Assembly: GCF_018343615.1 (NCBI RefSeq)
Contig: NZ_JAGYPI010000004.1
Location: 288,001 to 352,000, forward strand
Direction: 5' to 3'
DNA from: Bacillus sp. FJAT-49736
Lineage (GTDB): Bacteria > Bacillota > Bacilli > Bacillales > Bacillaceae_C
DNA: 64,000 nucleotides
The translations under genes were made by a program, and so were the position numbers. A model generated the notes under the pieces. The model made no database searches. It was given only the letters and a program-made list of their open reading frames with translations, and had not been told where the DNA came from. Positions 44,918-54,324 of this stretch are shown piece by piece. Numbering within the stretch: the first letter of the stretch is position 1; every line of letters begins with the position of its first letter.

Positions 44918-45403
44918 ATGAAAATTCCCGTACCTCAAAATAGAATTTCTAAAAGAGCATTAGCTGTTTGGAGAATATCAGGTTTAATATCTTTTATCAT
45001 TGTCGGTATCATTATTGCAGGAATCTTATTTTCTTTGGACTTCTTTCTTCCTCTCTCAAGATGGTGGTATGTATTAGGAGTTATCATTTTAATACTTTAT
45101 TTCATTTTAAAAGTTGCTGTTATTCCAAGTATAAGATGGAAAGTATGGAGATATGAGGTAAGAGACAAGGAAGTAGAACTGCAACATGGAGTTTTTGTAA
45201 TTAGTCGAACATTAATTCCGATGGTAAGAGTACAGCATGTTGATACGGTACAAGGTCCATTGCTAAGGAAATATCGTTTAGCAACCTTATTAATATCAAC
45301 TGCTGCAACTGTTCATCATATTCCTGCCATTGATATAGACGAAGCAGATCAATTGAGACATTCTATTTCTTCTTTAGCAAAGGTGGATGAGGATGATGTC
45401 TGA
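44918..45403 (+). CDS. ydbS: YdbS-like PH-domain membrane protein
   Basis: 161 residues with two membrane helices (~20-45 and 50-70) followed by a bacterial PH domain (DUF304 type: WKVWRYEVRDKEVELQHGVFVISRTLIPMVRVQHVDT). Together with YdbT, which overlaps its end, it forms the conserved ydbS-ydbT pair of Bacillus. In B. subtilis these proteins have been linked to resistance against the antimicrobial peptide of Bacillus amyloliquefaciens and are sigma-W controlled. No sigma-W promoter is obvious to me here. The ribosome binding site ACTGGAGGTGGAAAA is excellent. Confidence 0.88.
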   Translation: MKIPVPQNRISKRALAVWRISGLISFIIVGIIIAGILFSLDFFLPLSRWWYVLGVIILILYFILKVAVIPSIRWKVWRYEVRDKEVELQHGVFVISRTLIPMVRVQHVDTVQGPLLRKYRLATLLISTAATVHHIPAIDIDEADQLRHSISSLAKVDEDDV

Positions 45404-46826
45404 ACGGAAAAAATTGCATCCCATTACTTGCATTTTAAACTCCTTAAAACAATTAAAAAGTATGATAATACCCCTAATTGGATTAGTAGCAATTGGCCAT
45501 AAAGGTGATTCATCAGGGGATTGGTTATCGCTTATTACTACTGGAATTGCTTTGATTATTGTCTTAGCTGCTGGAATCGTAAAATGGCTGAGATTTTCAT
45601 ATAGAGTAGAAGAAGGGGAATTACGTATTGAATATGGCCTTTTTATAAAGAAGAAAAGGTATATACCACTGGAGAGAATCCAATCCTTAAGCTTTTCGGA
45701 AGGAATTTTGCAAAGACCTTTTGGTTTAGTAAAAGTAGTAGTCGAGACAGCTGGATCCAATTTACATGAAGCGGAAGCGGAACTAACGGCAATAGGAAAA
45801 TCAGAAGCAGCAAATCTGGAGAAAAAAATAAATGAATGGAAAAGTGTTAAGAAACTTACAGATGATGTATTGATAGATAAGAGAGAGCTTCTACATTATA
45901 AAATCTCAACAAAAGATTTACTAACAATGTCTGCAACTTCGGGAGGGGTAGGAGTAATATTATCAGCTATACTTGCATTATTAACACAAATAGATAATTT
46001 CCTCCCGTATAAGAGACTTTTTAATGAAGCTAGTTCAATATTCCAAGGCAGTATATTTTTTCTAATTAGCTTAATTATCCTTGGCCTAATTGCTGCTTGG
46101 TTGCTTTCTGTTCTTTTCACTTTCTTAAAATACAGCAATTTTACATTGTCTGAAATTAATAATGATTTAATTATTACACGTGGAATGCTGGAAAAGAGGA
46201 AGGTAACTATTCCGTTAAATCGTATTCAAGCCATACGTGTATCTGAAAATCCGATACGCGGACTTTTTGGATATACTTCCGTATTCATTGAAAGTGCTGG
46301 TGGAAACATAGAGGACCAAGAGAGTAGAAATATTTTATTGCTACCAATGGTAAAAAGAGAAGCATTTCCCAATATACTACATACTTTTTTAAAGGATTAT
46401 CATTTTCAGATTGAATTAAGGAAACCCCCATCGAGGGCAAGGGTAAATTATTTGGCGAGAGAAATAATTAAGATGCTTCCGATGATAGTAATTCTTCTTC
46501 TTATTTTTAGAACATATGGATTGTTTAGTCTTTGCCTGTTAGTATATCCATTTATGATTAGTCATTTTCGTTATCATGCAGCAGGCTGGAGTATACAACA
46601 CCAGCAATTAACATTAAGATATCGACGCTTTCTAAAACATACGGTTTATATGAAGAAAAATAGAATCCAATCCATTGAAGCATCTTCCACTTGGTTTCAA
46701 AAAAGAAAAAGGCTAGCTTCTATTCATTCCACGGTAAAATCAACTGGTTTAGCCACGGAAACCAATGTACGATATCTATCTGATACAGATATAGAGACCA
46801 TATATAAATGGTATTTGCCAAATTAG
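45393..46826 (+). CDS. ydbT: YdbT-like PH-domain membrane protein
   Basis: About 477 residues with repeated PH (DUF304) units: one near residues 70-130 (RVEEGELRIEYGLFIKKKRYIPLERIQSL), one near 250-310 (LSEINNDLIITRGMLEKRKVTIPLNRIQAIRVSENPI) and one at the C-terminus (RRFLKHTVYMKKNRIQSIEAS), separated by membrane helices. It is the partner of YdbS. Three ATGs cluster at the start; AAAGGTGG fits the ATG at 45393 or 45396 best. It overlaps ydbS by 11 bases, so it is translationally coupled. Confidence 0.88.
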   Translation: MMSERKKLHPITCILNSLKQLKSMIIPLIGLVAIGHKGDSSGDWLSLITTGIALIIVLAAGIVKWLRFSYRVEEGELRIEYGLFIKKKRYIPLERIQSLSFSEGILQRPFGLVKVVVETAGSNLHEAEAELTAIGKSEAANLEKKINEWKSVKKLTDDVLIDKRELLHYKISTKDLLTMSATSGGVGVILSAILALLTQIDNFLPYKRLFNEASSIFQGSIFFLISLIILGLIAAWLLSVLFTFLKYSNFTLSEINNDLIITRGMLEKRKVTIPLNRIQAIRVSENPIRGLFGYTSVFIESAGGNIEDQESRNILLLPMVKREAFPNILHTFLKDYHFQIELRKPPSRARVNYLAREIIKMLPMIVILLLIFRTYGLFSLCLLVYPFMISHFRYHAAGWSIQHQQLTLRYRRFLKHTVYMKKNRIQSIEASSTWFQKRKRLASIHSTVKSTGLATETNVRYLSDTDIETIYKWYLPN

Positions 46827-46831
46827 TTAAG

Positions 46832-47443
46832 TTAGAACAGAAAGTTCTTATTAATCGATTCATTCTTTGAAAAAATCCAACCGAATAAAATCCCGGCTGT
46901 AAATCCAGCAATATGGGCAGTGATATTTACATTTTCTTCAAAATTGGTCATAAAAACCGTTATGATCATTATTAAAAACAGTATCGCCCGATTTTGTTTG
47001 GATAGAAAAAGTTTATTTTGCAAAGTGAAAAGTAAAAAACAGCCTAACAGTCCAAAAATTGAACCGCTGGAACCAGTATGAGTGTAGGATAATGGAAGTA
47101 ATAAGAAAGTAGCAGTATTTCCTGCAAATCCAGAGCAAATATACAATAAAACAAGTTTCCATTTTCCTAAAAAACTTTCAATAAAACAACCCATGACTGC
47201 CAGTGATAGTGTGTTATAGAAAAAATGGGCAAAATGAAGATGAATGAACATAGGAGTGAATAGTCTCCACCACTCCCCCTCCGAAATATTTAAGTTTATC
47301 CCTATTAGTGTTTTTAAAAAGGGTTGATGAGGGACGAATGGAATTTGCAAGTAGAGATAGAAAGAAAAATGGATTAAAATGATGGAAAAGGTTATTGGAT
47401 GCAATTTTATAAAAAATGAGAGGCTATTATGTCGCTTAAGCAT
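46832..47443 (-). CDS. ydcA: rhomboid-family intramembrane serine protease
   Basis: 203-residue polytopic protein with about six helices. The rhomboid catalytic pair is visible: Ser126 in GSSG and His177 in ITAHIAG, with the characteristic EWWRLFTPMFIHLHFAHFFYN loop-1 region (~57-77). It should cleave membrane-protein substrates within the bilayer; substrates are unknown. The orientation is opposite to its neighbours, converging on ydbT with only five bases between stops. The ribosome binding site AAAGGAG precedes the ATG. It corresponds by position to B. subtilis ydcA. Confidence 0.9.
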   Translation of the reverse strand: MLKRHNSLSFFIKLHPITFSIILIHFSFYLYLQIPFVPHQPFLKTLIGINLNISEGEWWRLFTPMFIHLHFAHFFYNTLSLAVMGCFIESFLGKWKLVLLYICSGFAGNTATFLLLPLSYTHTGSSGSIFGLLGCFLLFTLQNKLFLSKQNRAILFLIMIITVFMTNFEENVNITAHIAGFTAGILFGWIFSKNESINKNFLF

Positions 47444-47514
47444 AAGTTTACTCCTTTCGTAAGGGTTGTACCCTATCTTTATGCGACAGTATCGGACGAT
47501 AGAAGGGATAGAAT

Positions 47515-47868
47515 ATGATAAAAGGAATCGGGCTAGACATTATTGAAATAGAGCGAGTGCAAAAAGTTTGCGAGAGACAGAAAAAGTTTCCTGAAAGGGT
47601 TCTAGTTGGCAGTGAGCTTCAAACATATGAAGCATTAGCGCTGAAACGAAGATTTGAATTTTTGGCAGGTCGATTTGCTGCAAAGGAGGCTTTTGCAAAA
47701 GCGCAAGGTACTGGATTTGGAAAAGAGCTATCCTTTACTGATATTGAGATTTTGGTTGATGTAAACGGAAAGCCATATATTAATAAACCTATAAAAGAAG
47801 GAGTTCATCTCTCTATTACACATAGTGAACAATACGCTGCTGCACAAGTAATTATCGAAGAAACCTAG
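47515..47868 (+). CDS. acpS: holo-[acyl-carrier-protein] synthase
   Basis: 117-residue phosphopantetheinyl transferase that converts apo-ACP to holo-ACP using CoA, essential for fatty-acid synthesis. Seen: the Mg2+-binding GIGLDIIEIERV at the N-terminus and RFAAKEAFAKAQGTG (~residues 52-66), plus the C-terminal LSITHSEQYAAAQVI. It has the usual AcpS length and is normally a trimer. Start ATG after GAAGGGATAGA. It is divergent from ydcA. Confidence 0.96.
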   Translation: MIKGIGLDIIEIERVQKVCERQKKFPERVLVGSELQTYEALALKRRFEFLAGRFAAKEAFAKAQGTGFGKELSFTDIEILVDVNGKPYINKPIKEGVHLSITHSEQYAAAQVIIEET

Positions 47869-48100
47869 ATGTAATGGATATTAATATATTTAAGAAGAAA
47901 TTATAGAAAAGGAAAGAGAGTTGCAACATCCCTTGCATATTCCCGGAGGTTGTCTCATATATTCATAGTGCGATAGGAGAGACAAGGCTTAAGGCGAAAT
48001 AGCTTTAAAGTTCACTTCAAGCAGAACTTTTGGTTATCGATCAGTTATAATGGCCTTTCTCTTCACCAACGAATAAATGAGAGATGAAGGGGTTGAAGGG
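47869..48100 (+). other. acpS-ydcC intergenic region
   Basis: A 7-bp inverted repeat TTGTCTC / GAGACAA (47950-47956 and 47979-47985) stands alone, without a T-run. The ydcC promoter must lie here. In B. subtilis ydcC is controlled by sporulation sigma factors, but I cannot define such a site. Confidence 0.3.
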
Positions 48101-49114
48101 ATGAAGAAAAAGTTTTGGATACTTGCAGTGGTACTGGCAGCAATTCTTGCATTGTCAGCTTGTGGATCCAAGTCGCAAGAGGATGTTGTGGACGATTTAA
48201 ATGGAAAGCTGGAAAAACTATCGGGTTATAAGGCAACTGCAGAAATGACATTGAAAATGGGGAATGAACCGCAAACCTATAACATTGAAATTTGGCATAA
48301 TAAACCAGACTATTACCGGGTTGAATTAAAAAATTCGAAAAAGGATCAAAGCCAGATGATCCTCAGGAACAAAGATGGTGTCTACGTATTAACTCCTACA
48401 TTAAACAAAAGCTATAAATTCCAAAGTGAATGGCCGAAAAATAGTAGCCAAGCATATTTATATGAATCATTAGTAAAAGATATTTTACAAGATAAAAGCG
48501 CAAAATTTAAGACAACAAAAAATACTTATGTATTCGAAACGAAAACTCGTTATCAGAATAATAAGATGCTCCCTGTTCAAGAGATTTCATTTGATAAGAG
48601 AACATTGACACCGAAAAGCGTAAAAGTGATGGATACGAATAAAAACACTTTAGTTTCTGTGAAATTCACAAAAGTTCAGCTTAATGCAAAGTTTGATAAA
48701 AATGCATTCGATACGAAAAAGAATTTAACGGGTGCTACTATTGGTAAGAATTCTAAGGATGTCAATGTAAATGGTAGCGAATTCACCGTAAAATATCCTG
48801 AAGCAAAAATTGGCGAGTTATATGATGAAAAAGAAATAACTACTGAAAATGGAAAACGGGTTATTTTAACGTATAACGGCAACAAACCATTTACGATGAT
48901 TCAAGAGAAAGCAACTGTATCGCCTGCTTCTGTGATGGAAGTTACTGCAATGAATGGCGATATGGTAGATTTGGGTTTTGTTGTTGGTGAAATGACAAAG
49001 AACTCTTTAACTTGGACACAAGATGGAGTCAAGTATATGATTGCTTCTAAGAAATTATCGAAAAATGAAATGATTGAGATTGCTGAATCTGTTCAAGGTC
49101 AGCCAGTAAAATAA
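48101..49114 (+). CDS. ydcC: YdcC outer-membrane-LolA-like sporulation lipoprotein
   Basis: 337-residue lipoprotein: signal peptide with lipobox ALSAC near residue 20, then a LolA/LolB-like beta domain (~30-230, with YNIEIWHNKPDYYRVELKNSKKDQSQMILRN and MLPVQEISFD) and a C-terminal domain of DUF4367 type. It corresponds to B. subtilis YdcC, a sporulation-associated lipoprotein of unknown mechanism. The frame opens eight codons earlier, but the ATG at 48101 sits behind GAAGGGG and begins a proper signal peptide (MKKKFWILAVVLAAILALSAC). Confidence 0.9.
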   Translation: MKKKFWILAVVLAAILALSACGSKSQEDVVDDLNGKLEKLSGYKATAEMTLKMGNEPQTYNIEIWHNKPDYYRVELKNSKKDQSQMILRNKDGVYVLTPTLNKSYKFQSEWPKNSSQAYLYESLVKDILQDKSAKFKTTKNTYVFETKTRYQNNKMLPVQEISFDKRTLTPKSVKVMDTNKNTLVSVKFTKVQLNAKFDKNAFDTKKNLTGATIGKNSKDVNVNGSEFTVKYPEAKIGELYDEKEITTENGKRVILTYNGNKPFTMIQEKATVSPASVMEVTAMNGDMVDLGFVVGEMTKNSLTWTQDGVKYMIASKKLSKNEMIEIAESVQGQPVK

Positions 49115-49123
49115 ATGGATGGG

Positions 49124-49151
49124 GCAGGTTACAATAGTAGCCTGCTTTTTT
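49124..49151 (+). terminator. terminator of ydcC
   Basis: Nine-bp stem GCAGGTTAC / GTAGCCTGC (one wobble), loop AATA, then TTTTTT. Confidence 0.9.
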
Positions 49152-49282
49152 CGTGCTCTGAACAACTCATTCTTTAGTTAAACTGCACTTGAGTATTATT
49201 TGTTCTCAACCCCTTCTATTACAGCTTATTTCACATATATATATGCATTGTGGAAATCCTATTAAAATATTTTTGAAATAAT

Positions 49283-49310
49283 AGTAACTTTATTGTAACG
49301 TTTTTGTAAC
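49283..49310 (+). promoter_or_regulatory. WalR (YycF) box upstream of iseA
   Basis: TGTAAC (49294-49299), exactly five bases, TGTAAC (49305-49310): a full match to the WalR consensus TGTWAH-N5-TGTWAH. A third, imperfect copy AGTAAC lies at 49283-49288, also at 11-bp period. The site would overlap or abut the -35 region of a promoter whose -10 is TGTAAT or TATGTA around 49327-49334. Confidence 0.7.
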
Positions 49311-49357
49311 AATGATCGTCTATGTATATGTAATCAAAAAATTGGGGAGGAACCAAA

Positions 49358-49903
49358 ATGAAAAAATTATTATCTGCATTACTTGCTTTAACTGCTTTAT
49401 TTACTTTTAGCATTGGAGCATCCGCACAAACCACAAGTAAGCAAACTTTAACAAACACACAGGCTTTAAAATTAGCAGTAGATGCCCGTACTCATTTCTG
49501 GAGCGTTATGTCAGGTAGCGATTCTAAGATTAAGCACAAGAGTGGGGTAGTAAAAACATTTACTTATAAAGGAATGGAGTACCGTTACTTCAGTAAAGAA
49601 TTTGATTCAAAGCCAAAATTAGTTAAGTACATGAATGAAGCTTACACGTTAAATGCAATTGAAAAAGGATTTAAAAAATATCATTTCATTACGTATAAAG
49701 GAAAGCTTGCGCAACCAAATGCTGATTTTGGAAGCTTATTGGAATGGGATAAGGCAAAAGTAAAATTATTGTATCAACGAAAAGATGTACGTCTATATGA
49801 ATTTATTGTACCTTATGGTAAAAATCAGAATTCGAAGCAAAGAGTAACTTTTGTAAAAGTGGGGAATAAATGGCAAATCAACGACTTTGATGCTGTTCAT
49901 TAA
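49358..49903 (+). CDS. iseA: IseA-family inhibitor of DL-endopeptidases
   Basis: 181-residue exported protein: signal peptide (1-23, cleavage after ASA) and a single domain containing the family-typical HFITYKGKLAQPNADFGSLLEWDKAKVKLL. The length equals that of B. subtilis IseA (YoeB). IseA binds the NlpC/P60 catalytic domains of LytE, LytF and CwlO and inhibits peptidoglycan stem-peptide cleavage. Two facts support the assignment: iseA is negatively controlled by WalRK in B. subtilis, and an exact WalR box lies upstream; and the next gene, oatA, also limits wall hydrolysis. The ribosome binding site GGGGAGGAACC is strong. Confidence 0.85.
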   Translation: MKKLLSALLALTALFTFSIGASAQTTSKQTLTNTQALKLAVDARTHFWSVMSGSDSKIKHKSGVVKTFTYKGMEYRYFSKEFDSKPKLVKYMNEAYTLNAIEKGFKKYHFITYKGKLAQPNADFGSLLEWDKAKVKLLYQRKDVRLYEFIVPYGKNQNSKQRVTFVKVGNKWQINDFDAVH

Positions 49904-49913
49904 TTCACTATTC

Positions 49914-49950
49914 AGCACCAAGCCGTAAATACTTGGCTTGGTGCTTTTAT
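49914..49950 (+). terminator. terminator of iseA
   Basis: Eleven-bp stem AGCACCAAGCC / GGCTTGGTGCT, followed by TTTTAT. Confidence 0.9.
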
Positions 49951-50017
49951 GAGAAAAAATTTATATTTTGAGAGTACCGATTCAAGAGAATAGAGCGGGA
50001 ATTTGGGGGAAGGCAAT

Positions 50018-51919
50018 ATGTCAGCGACAGATAGAAGTGCAAAACGCTATATGCCGGGATTAGATGGGTTAAGAGCAATAGCTGTTTTAGCTGTTATTTT
50101 TTATCATTTAAACTTTCAGTGGGCTGGTGGTGGTTTTTTAGGAGTTGTAGTGTTTTTTGTTCTTTCAGGATATCTTATTACAGATCTTTTATTGAAGGAA
50201 TGGAGACAGACTAATCAAATAAATTTAAAGAAATTCTGGATTCGGCGAATAAAGAGATTACTTCCGGGACTTTTATTTATGTTGATCGTAGTCATGGCAT
50301 GGATAACAATTATCGATCCTTCGTTGGTGGAAAAATCTCGTTCGGTTTTTTTTGCATCTATTTTTTATGTAAGTAATTGGTGGTTTATTATTCATAAGGT
50401 TTCTTATTTTGAAAGCTTCGGTCCGCCATCTCCTTTTAATCACTTATGGTCGCTGGCGGTGGAAGAACAATTTTATATCATTTGGCCATTTGTAGTGTTA
50501 TTGGTGCTATCCATATTTAGAAAGAAAATGGTATTGGTGTGGGTTACTCTTATTGCAGGAGCAGTTTCTGTACTTCTAATGGTAATGCTTTTTCATCCTG
50601 GAACAGATCCAAGCAGAGTATATTATGGAACTGATACTCGTATTTTTTCCCTTTTACTTGGAGCATGTCTTGCGATATTATGGCCAAGTCAAAATCTGTC
50701 TAGTCGGTTGCCAAAGCTTCATCGTTTTGTTTTGGACATATGCGGAACAGGAGCGTTTGTTTTACTTATCTGGCTGATTGTTAATACAAGCCAATATTCA
50801 ACTTTTGTATATCAAGGCGGTATGCTTCTCACTTCTGTTGTAAGTATTGTAGTCATCATGTCTTTATCCCATCCGGCAAGCTTCATTGGGAAATTAGCTG
50901 GGCATAAAGTCCTTCGCTGGATAGGAGTGCGCTCTTATGGGATTTATTTATGGCAGTTTCCGATTATTACTTTAACTACCCCGAATACTAGTGACGGTTT
51001 TGAACTTATTCGCTCCTTCTTACAAATTGCCGCCATAATCATTATTGCTAATTTTTCATGGATTTATATAGAAAAGCCTATTCTCAATGGAGCATTAAAA
51101 AATATAAAAATAAATATGTCTTTTGGAAAACGGACCTTTATCACCACTCCTTTTTTCTATAGACTACTTATAGGTTTAATCGTGTTAATGACAGGTATTT
51201 CCTGCTTTGGTCTAACATCAAAAGCGTATTTGCAGAAGTCAGGGCCGGAAAAAAATGAGTTATATACTTGGATACCGGATAGTGAATTAAATAATCAGAT
51301 ACAAACTCCAATCTCAGTGGAGCCTACTGAAAATTCCGATTCAATAAATTCAACGCAACCCAAACCTACAAATCCGTTGGATGCTAATAACCTTTCTCAA
51401 AACCAGGCAAATCATCCTACCTCAACTTCTAAAAAGAATGGTTTGAAACAAGCACGTTCAATCGTTACAGTTATCGGTGATTCTGTCATGGTGGATGTTG
51501 GCCCAATTCTAAAAAACCAATTACCGAATGCGAATATTAATGCGAAAATCGGTAGACAAATGTCTGAAGGTATTTCCATTATCCATAGCTTAAAAATAAA
51601 AGGTGCCTTAGGAAATATCGTGGTCATTGAATTAGGTACAAATGGAGCCTTTTCCCAAAAACAACTTCAGTCCTTAATCAGAGAAATCGGAAAATCGAGA
51701 AAGATATTATTAATAAATACTAGAGTACCACGTCCTTGGGAAAAAGAGGTTAATTCTACCTTACAGAAGGCATCAGCTTCTTATTCCAATGTCCACCTGG
51801 TGAATTGGTATGATAAAAGTAAAGGAAGAAAAGATTATTTTTACCCTGATGGCGTTCATCCTAACCATAAAGGATCAGAAGCTTATGCAAATATGATTTT
51901 AAAGGCGATAAAAAACTAG
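50018..51919 (+). CDS. oatA: OatA-type peptidoglycan O-acetyltransferase
   Basis: 633 residues: acyltransferase-3 membrane domain with about 10-11 helices (1 to ~410, beginning MPGLDGLRAIAVLAVIFYH), a Pro/Asn/Ser-rich linker (~420-470), and an extracytoplasmic SGNH esterase-like domain with GDSVMVD (Ser near residue 486) and DGVHPN (Asp/His near 611). OatA transfers acetyl groups to the C6 hydroxyl of MurNAc, giving lysozyme resistance. The close paralogue type (YrhL/YfiQ) with other acceptors cannot be excluded. The ATG at 50018 follows GGGGGAAGG; the TTG five codons upstream overlaps that site. Confidence 0.87.
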   Translation: MSATDRSAKRYMPGLDGLRAIAVLAVIFYHLNFQWAGGGFLGVVVFFVLSGYLITDLLLKEWRQTNQINLKKFWIRRIKRLLPGLLFMLIVVMAWITIIDPSLVEKSRSVFFASIFYVSNWWFIIHKVSYFESFGPPSPFNHLWSLAVEEQFYIIWPFVVLLVLSIFRKKMVLVWVTLIAGAVSVLLMVMLFHPGTDPSRVYYGTDTRIFSLLLGACLAILWPSQNLSSRLPKLHRFVLDICGTGAFVLLIWLIVNTSQYSTFVYQGGMLLTSVVSIVVIMSLSHPASFIGKLAGHKVLRWIGVRSYGIYLWQFPIITLTTPNTSDGFELIRSFLQIAAIIIIANFSWIYIEKPILNGALKNIKINMSFGKRTFITTPFFYRLLIGLIVLMTGISCFGLTSKAYLQKSGPEKNELYTWIPDSELNNQIQTPISVEPTENSDSINSTQPKPTNPLDANNLSQNQANHPTSTSKKNGLKQARSIVTVIGDSVMVDVGPILKNQLPNANINAKIGRQMSEGISIIHSLKIKGALGNIVVIELGTNGAFSQKQLQSLIREIGKSRKILLINTRVPRPWEKEVNSTLQKASASYSNVHLVNWYDKSKGRKDYFYPDGVHPNHKGSEAYANMILKAIKN

Positions 51920-51939
51920 TAACCTAATAAAATGATTTA

Positions 51940-51972
51940 ATTCAACCTCTTTTCAATTGGAAAGGGGTTGAA
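51940..51972 (+). other. hairpin between oatA and alr
   Basis: Inverted repeat TTCAACCTCTTT / AAAGGGGTTGAA with wobble, but no T-run behind it. A weak terminator or processing site; undecided. Confidence 0.4.
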
Positions 51973-52089
51973 TCATGTTATCGGTACTTTAATTTAATAT
52001 TACTTAGCAAAATGGTTGACTTTACAAAGGGAGAGATAAATAATCATAACAATTACTAATTTTTATTATTAGGGAAGTGTTTTTGAAAT

Positions 52090-53247
52090 ATGATTTCACC
52101 ATTCTACCGTGATACCTGGGCGGAAATCGAATTAGATTATTTAAAGGAAAATGTTAAGTCTGTAAGAAAGCATTTGCCAAGTGAAATTAACATTTTTGCA
52201 GTAGTAAAGGCAAATGGGTATGGTCATGGAGATGTCCAAGTTGCTAAGACAGCAATCGAGGCAGGTGCCCACGGCTTGACAGTGGCATTCTTGGATGAAG
52301 CTTTAGTATTGAGAAGAAATGGCATTCATGTACCGATAATCGTTTTAGGTGCAGCGAGGCCAGAGGATGCACCTATTGCGGCAATATATAATATTTCTTT
52401 AACTGTTTTTCAAAAAGAGTGGTTGGAGAAGGCTTTATTATTCTTGAATAAAGATGAAACTCTCTCCATACATGTGAAATGTGACACAGGTATGGGGAGA
52501 TTAGGAATAAGAGATATCGATGAGTTAAAGGATATTGTAACTGTTATTAATAAGAATACTAATATTGCATTTGACGGGATATTTACCCATTTTGCAACGG
52601 CTGATGAGCTCAATACGGAATACTATGAAATACAATTGCATCGATTTATAGAAATGGTGAATGCTTTAGAGGAAAAGCCCCGTTATATTCATTGTGCAAA
52701 TAGTGCATCGGCATTGCGCTTTAAACAATCAGGTTTTAATGCTGTAAGATTGGGCATTGCAATGTATGGTTTGACACCTTCCGAAGAAATGGAAAGCCTC
52801 ATCCCTTTCCCGCTAAAAGAGGTTTTCTCACTTCATACAAAAATTGTGTATGTAAAGAAGCTGCCACCAGGTGAGAGTATTAGTTATGGTGCGACCTACA
52901 AGACACAAACAGAGGAATGGATAGCAACAATCCCAATCGGGTATGCTGATGGATGGATTCGCAAATTGCAAGGACAAGTCGTACTAGTGGATGGTAAAGA
53001 AGTGCCTATTGTAGGAAGAATATGCATGGATCAATGTATGATTAAGCTTCCCTACTATTTGCCGGTCGGCACAGAAGTAACCTTAATTGGAAAACAAGGA
53101 GAACGTTTCATATCGGTTAACGACATTGCGCGCAAATTGGACACCATAAATTATGAAATTCCTTGTATCATTTCAAAAAGAGTTCCCCGTATTTATATTA
53201 AGAATGGAGAAGTAACGGAAATAAGAAACGGATTATTAGATTGTTGA
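52090..53247 (+). CDS. alr: alanine racemase
   Basis: 385-residue PLP enzyme interconverting L- and D-alanine for cell-wall synthesis. Lys40 in [13 protein letters not shown] carries the PLP, and the second catalytic residue is the Tyr in [10 protein letters not shown] (~residue 271). [16 protein letters not shown] and [10 protein letters not shown] segments complete the fold. Its product feeds Ddl, encoded 23 kb upstream in the window. The ribosome binding site is weak (GGGAAGTG at a long distance). It precedes the ndoAI-ndoA toxin-antitoxin genes, as in B. subtilis. Confidence 0.96.
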   Translation: MISPFYRDTWAEIELDYLKENVKSVRKHLPSEINIFAVVKANGYGHGDVQVAKTAIEAGAHGLTVAFLDEALVLRRNGIHVPIIVLGAARPEDAPIAAIYNISLTVFQKEWLEKALLFLNKDETLSIHVKCDTGMGRLGIRDIDELKDIVTVINKNTNIAFDGIFTHFATADELNTEYYEIQLHRFIEMVNALEEKPRYIHCANSASALRFKQSGFNAVRLGIAMYGLTPSEEMESLIPFPLKEVFSLHTKIVYVKKLPPGESISYGATYKTQTEEWIATIPIGYADGWIRKLQGQVVLVDGKEVPIVGRICMDQCMIKLPYYLPVGTEVTLIGKQGERFISVNDIARKLDTINYEIPCIISKRVPRIYIKNGEVTEIRNGLLDC

Positions 53248-53416
53248 AAGGTTATGTTGAATTTTGTAAACTACACAGAAATTGCCATTTTAATTGAAAT
53301 ACCGCAATACTACAGTATTTTGTGAGTAAATATCGTTTTTATATTTCATTTCTCTATTATTATGCATAAATGGTTGATTTTTTTGCCGATAATAGTGAGG
53401 AATGACTAAATAGTCT

Positions 53417-53444
53417 TTGCATATAGTTAATTTGGTGGTATTAT
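53417..53444 (+). promoter_or_regulatory. promoter of ndoAI-ndoA
   Basis: TTGCAT (53417-53422), 16-bp spacer, TATTAT (53439-53444), about 50 bases before the antitoxin start. The palindrome AATACTACAGTATT upstream (53306-53319) is of unknown meaning. Confidence 0.5.
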
Positions 53445-53494
53445 TAAATTGGTATTTAAGAATCGGTGTGTAGTGATTGGTGGAGGTGTAGTTT

Positions 53495-53776
53495 GTGTCT
53501 GAATCCAGCGCAACAACAGAAATATTAATTAGATTACCGCAACAACTATTATCTGAACTTGATGGATTTGCTGAACAAGAGAATGTGAATCGTAATGAAT
53601 TCATTTATCGCGCTACAAAAATGTATCTTCGGGAAAGAAGAAAACGTCAAATTCGTGAATCCATGAGACGAGGATATATGGAAATGGCTAAAATTAATTT
53701 AGCGATAGCATCAGAAGCGATTCAGGCAGAATACGAAGCAGAACATACAGTAGAACGCTTGGTTAGCGGAGGTTAG
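53495..53776 (+). CDS. ndoAI: EndoAI (MazE-type) antitoxin
   Basis: 93-residue ribbon-helix-helix antitoxin. The N-terminal [41 protein letters not shown] is the RHH DNA-binding domain, and the C-terminal [19 protein letters not shown]...[12 protein letters not shown] is nearly the same as the toxin-binding tail of B. subtilis EndoAI. It neutralises the EndoA RNase encoded four bases downstream and probably binds the promoter. The GTG start follows a GGAGGTG box. Confidence 0.94.
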   Translation: MSESSATTEILIRLPQQLLSELDGFAEQENVNRNEFIYRATKMYLRERRKRQIRESMRRGYMEMAKINLAIASEAIQAEYEAEHTVERLVSGG

Positions 53777-53780
53777 TCCT

Positions 53781-54131
53781 TTGATTGTTAAGCGTGGTGA
53801 CGTGTACTTTGCTGACCTTTCCCCGGTGGTTGGATCGGAGCAAGGCGGGGTTCGACCGGTATTGGTCATACAAAATGACATTGGGAATAGGTTTAGTCCG
53901 ACTGTAATTGTTGCTGCTATTACAGCGCAAATCCAAAAAGCAAAACTGCCTACACATGTTGAAATTGATGCAAAGCGTTACGGCTTTGAACGCGATTCTG
54001 TTATTTTGCTCGAACAAATTCGCACAATTGACAAACAACGCTTAACGGACAAAATCACGCATCTGGACGAAGAGATGATGGAAAAAGTAGAGGATGCTCT
54101 GCAAATTAGTTTAGGACTCATAGAATTTTGA
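53781..54131 (+). CDS. ndoA: EndoA (MazF-type) mRNA interferase toxin
   Basis: 116-residue endoribonuclease of the MazF/PemK family, cleaving single-stranded RNA (UACAU in B. subtilis). The sequence [33 protein letters not shown] is essentially that of B. subtilis EndoA, including the conserved Arg and the GxRP loop. The start is TTG, overlapping the region of the antitoxin stop by close spacing (four bases), so it is translationally coupled and poorly initiated, as expected for a toxin. It is followed by a terminator that separates it from the sigB operon. Confidence 0.95.
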   Translation: MIVKRGDVYFADLSPVVGSEQGGVRPVLVIQNDIGNRFSPTVIVAAITAQIQKAKLPTHVEIDAKRYGFERDSVILLEQIRTIDKQRLTDKITHLDEEMMEKVEDALQISLGLIEF

Positions 54132-54132
54132 C

Positions 54133-54160
54133 AAACGCTCAATATAGAGCGTTTTTATTT
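54133..54160 (+). terminator. terminator of ndoA
   Basis: Stem AACGCTC / GAGCGTT with a long T-rich tail. Confidence 0.85.
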
Positions 54161-54324
54161 TTTTATAATTTGACAGAATATTAAATCAAATAAATAGGAA
54201 ATAAGTAGTATTTGTCTTAGAATACGAGTAAATTAATTTTTCTAATATTAAAAATTTGTTAATCTTAATATAGATACATAGATAAAACCTTTGAATATAT
54301 CCAATACAGAAATGGAGAGGTAGT

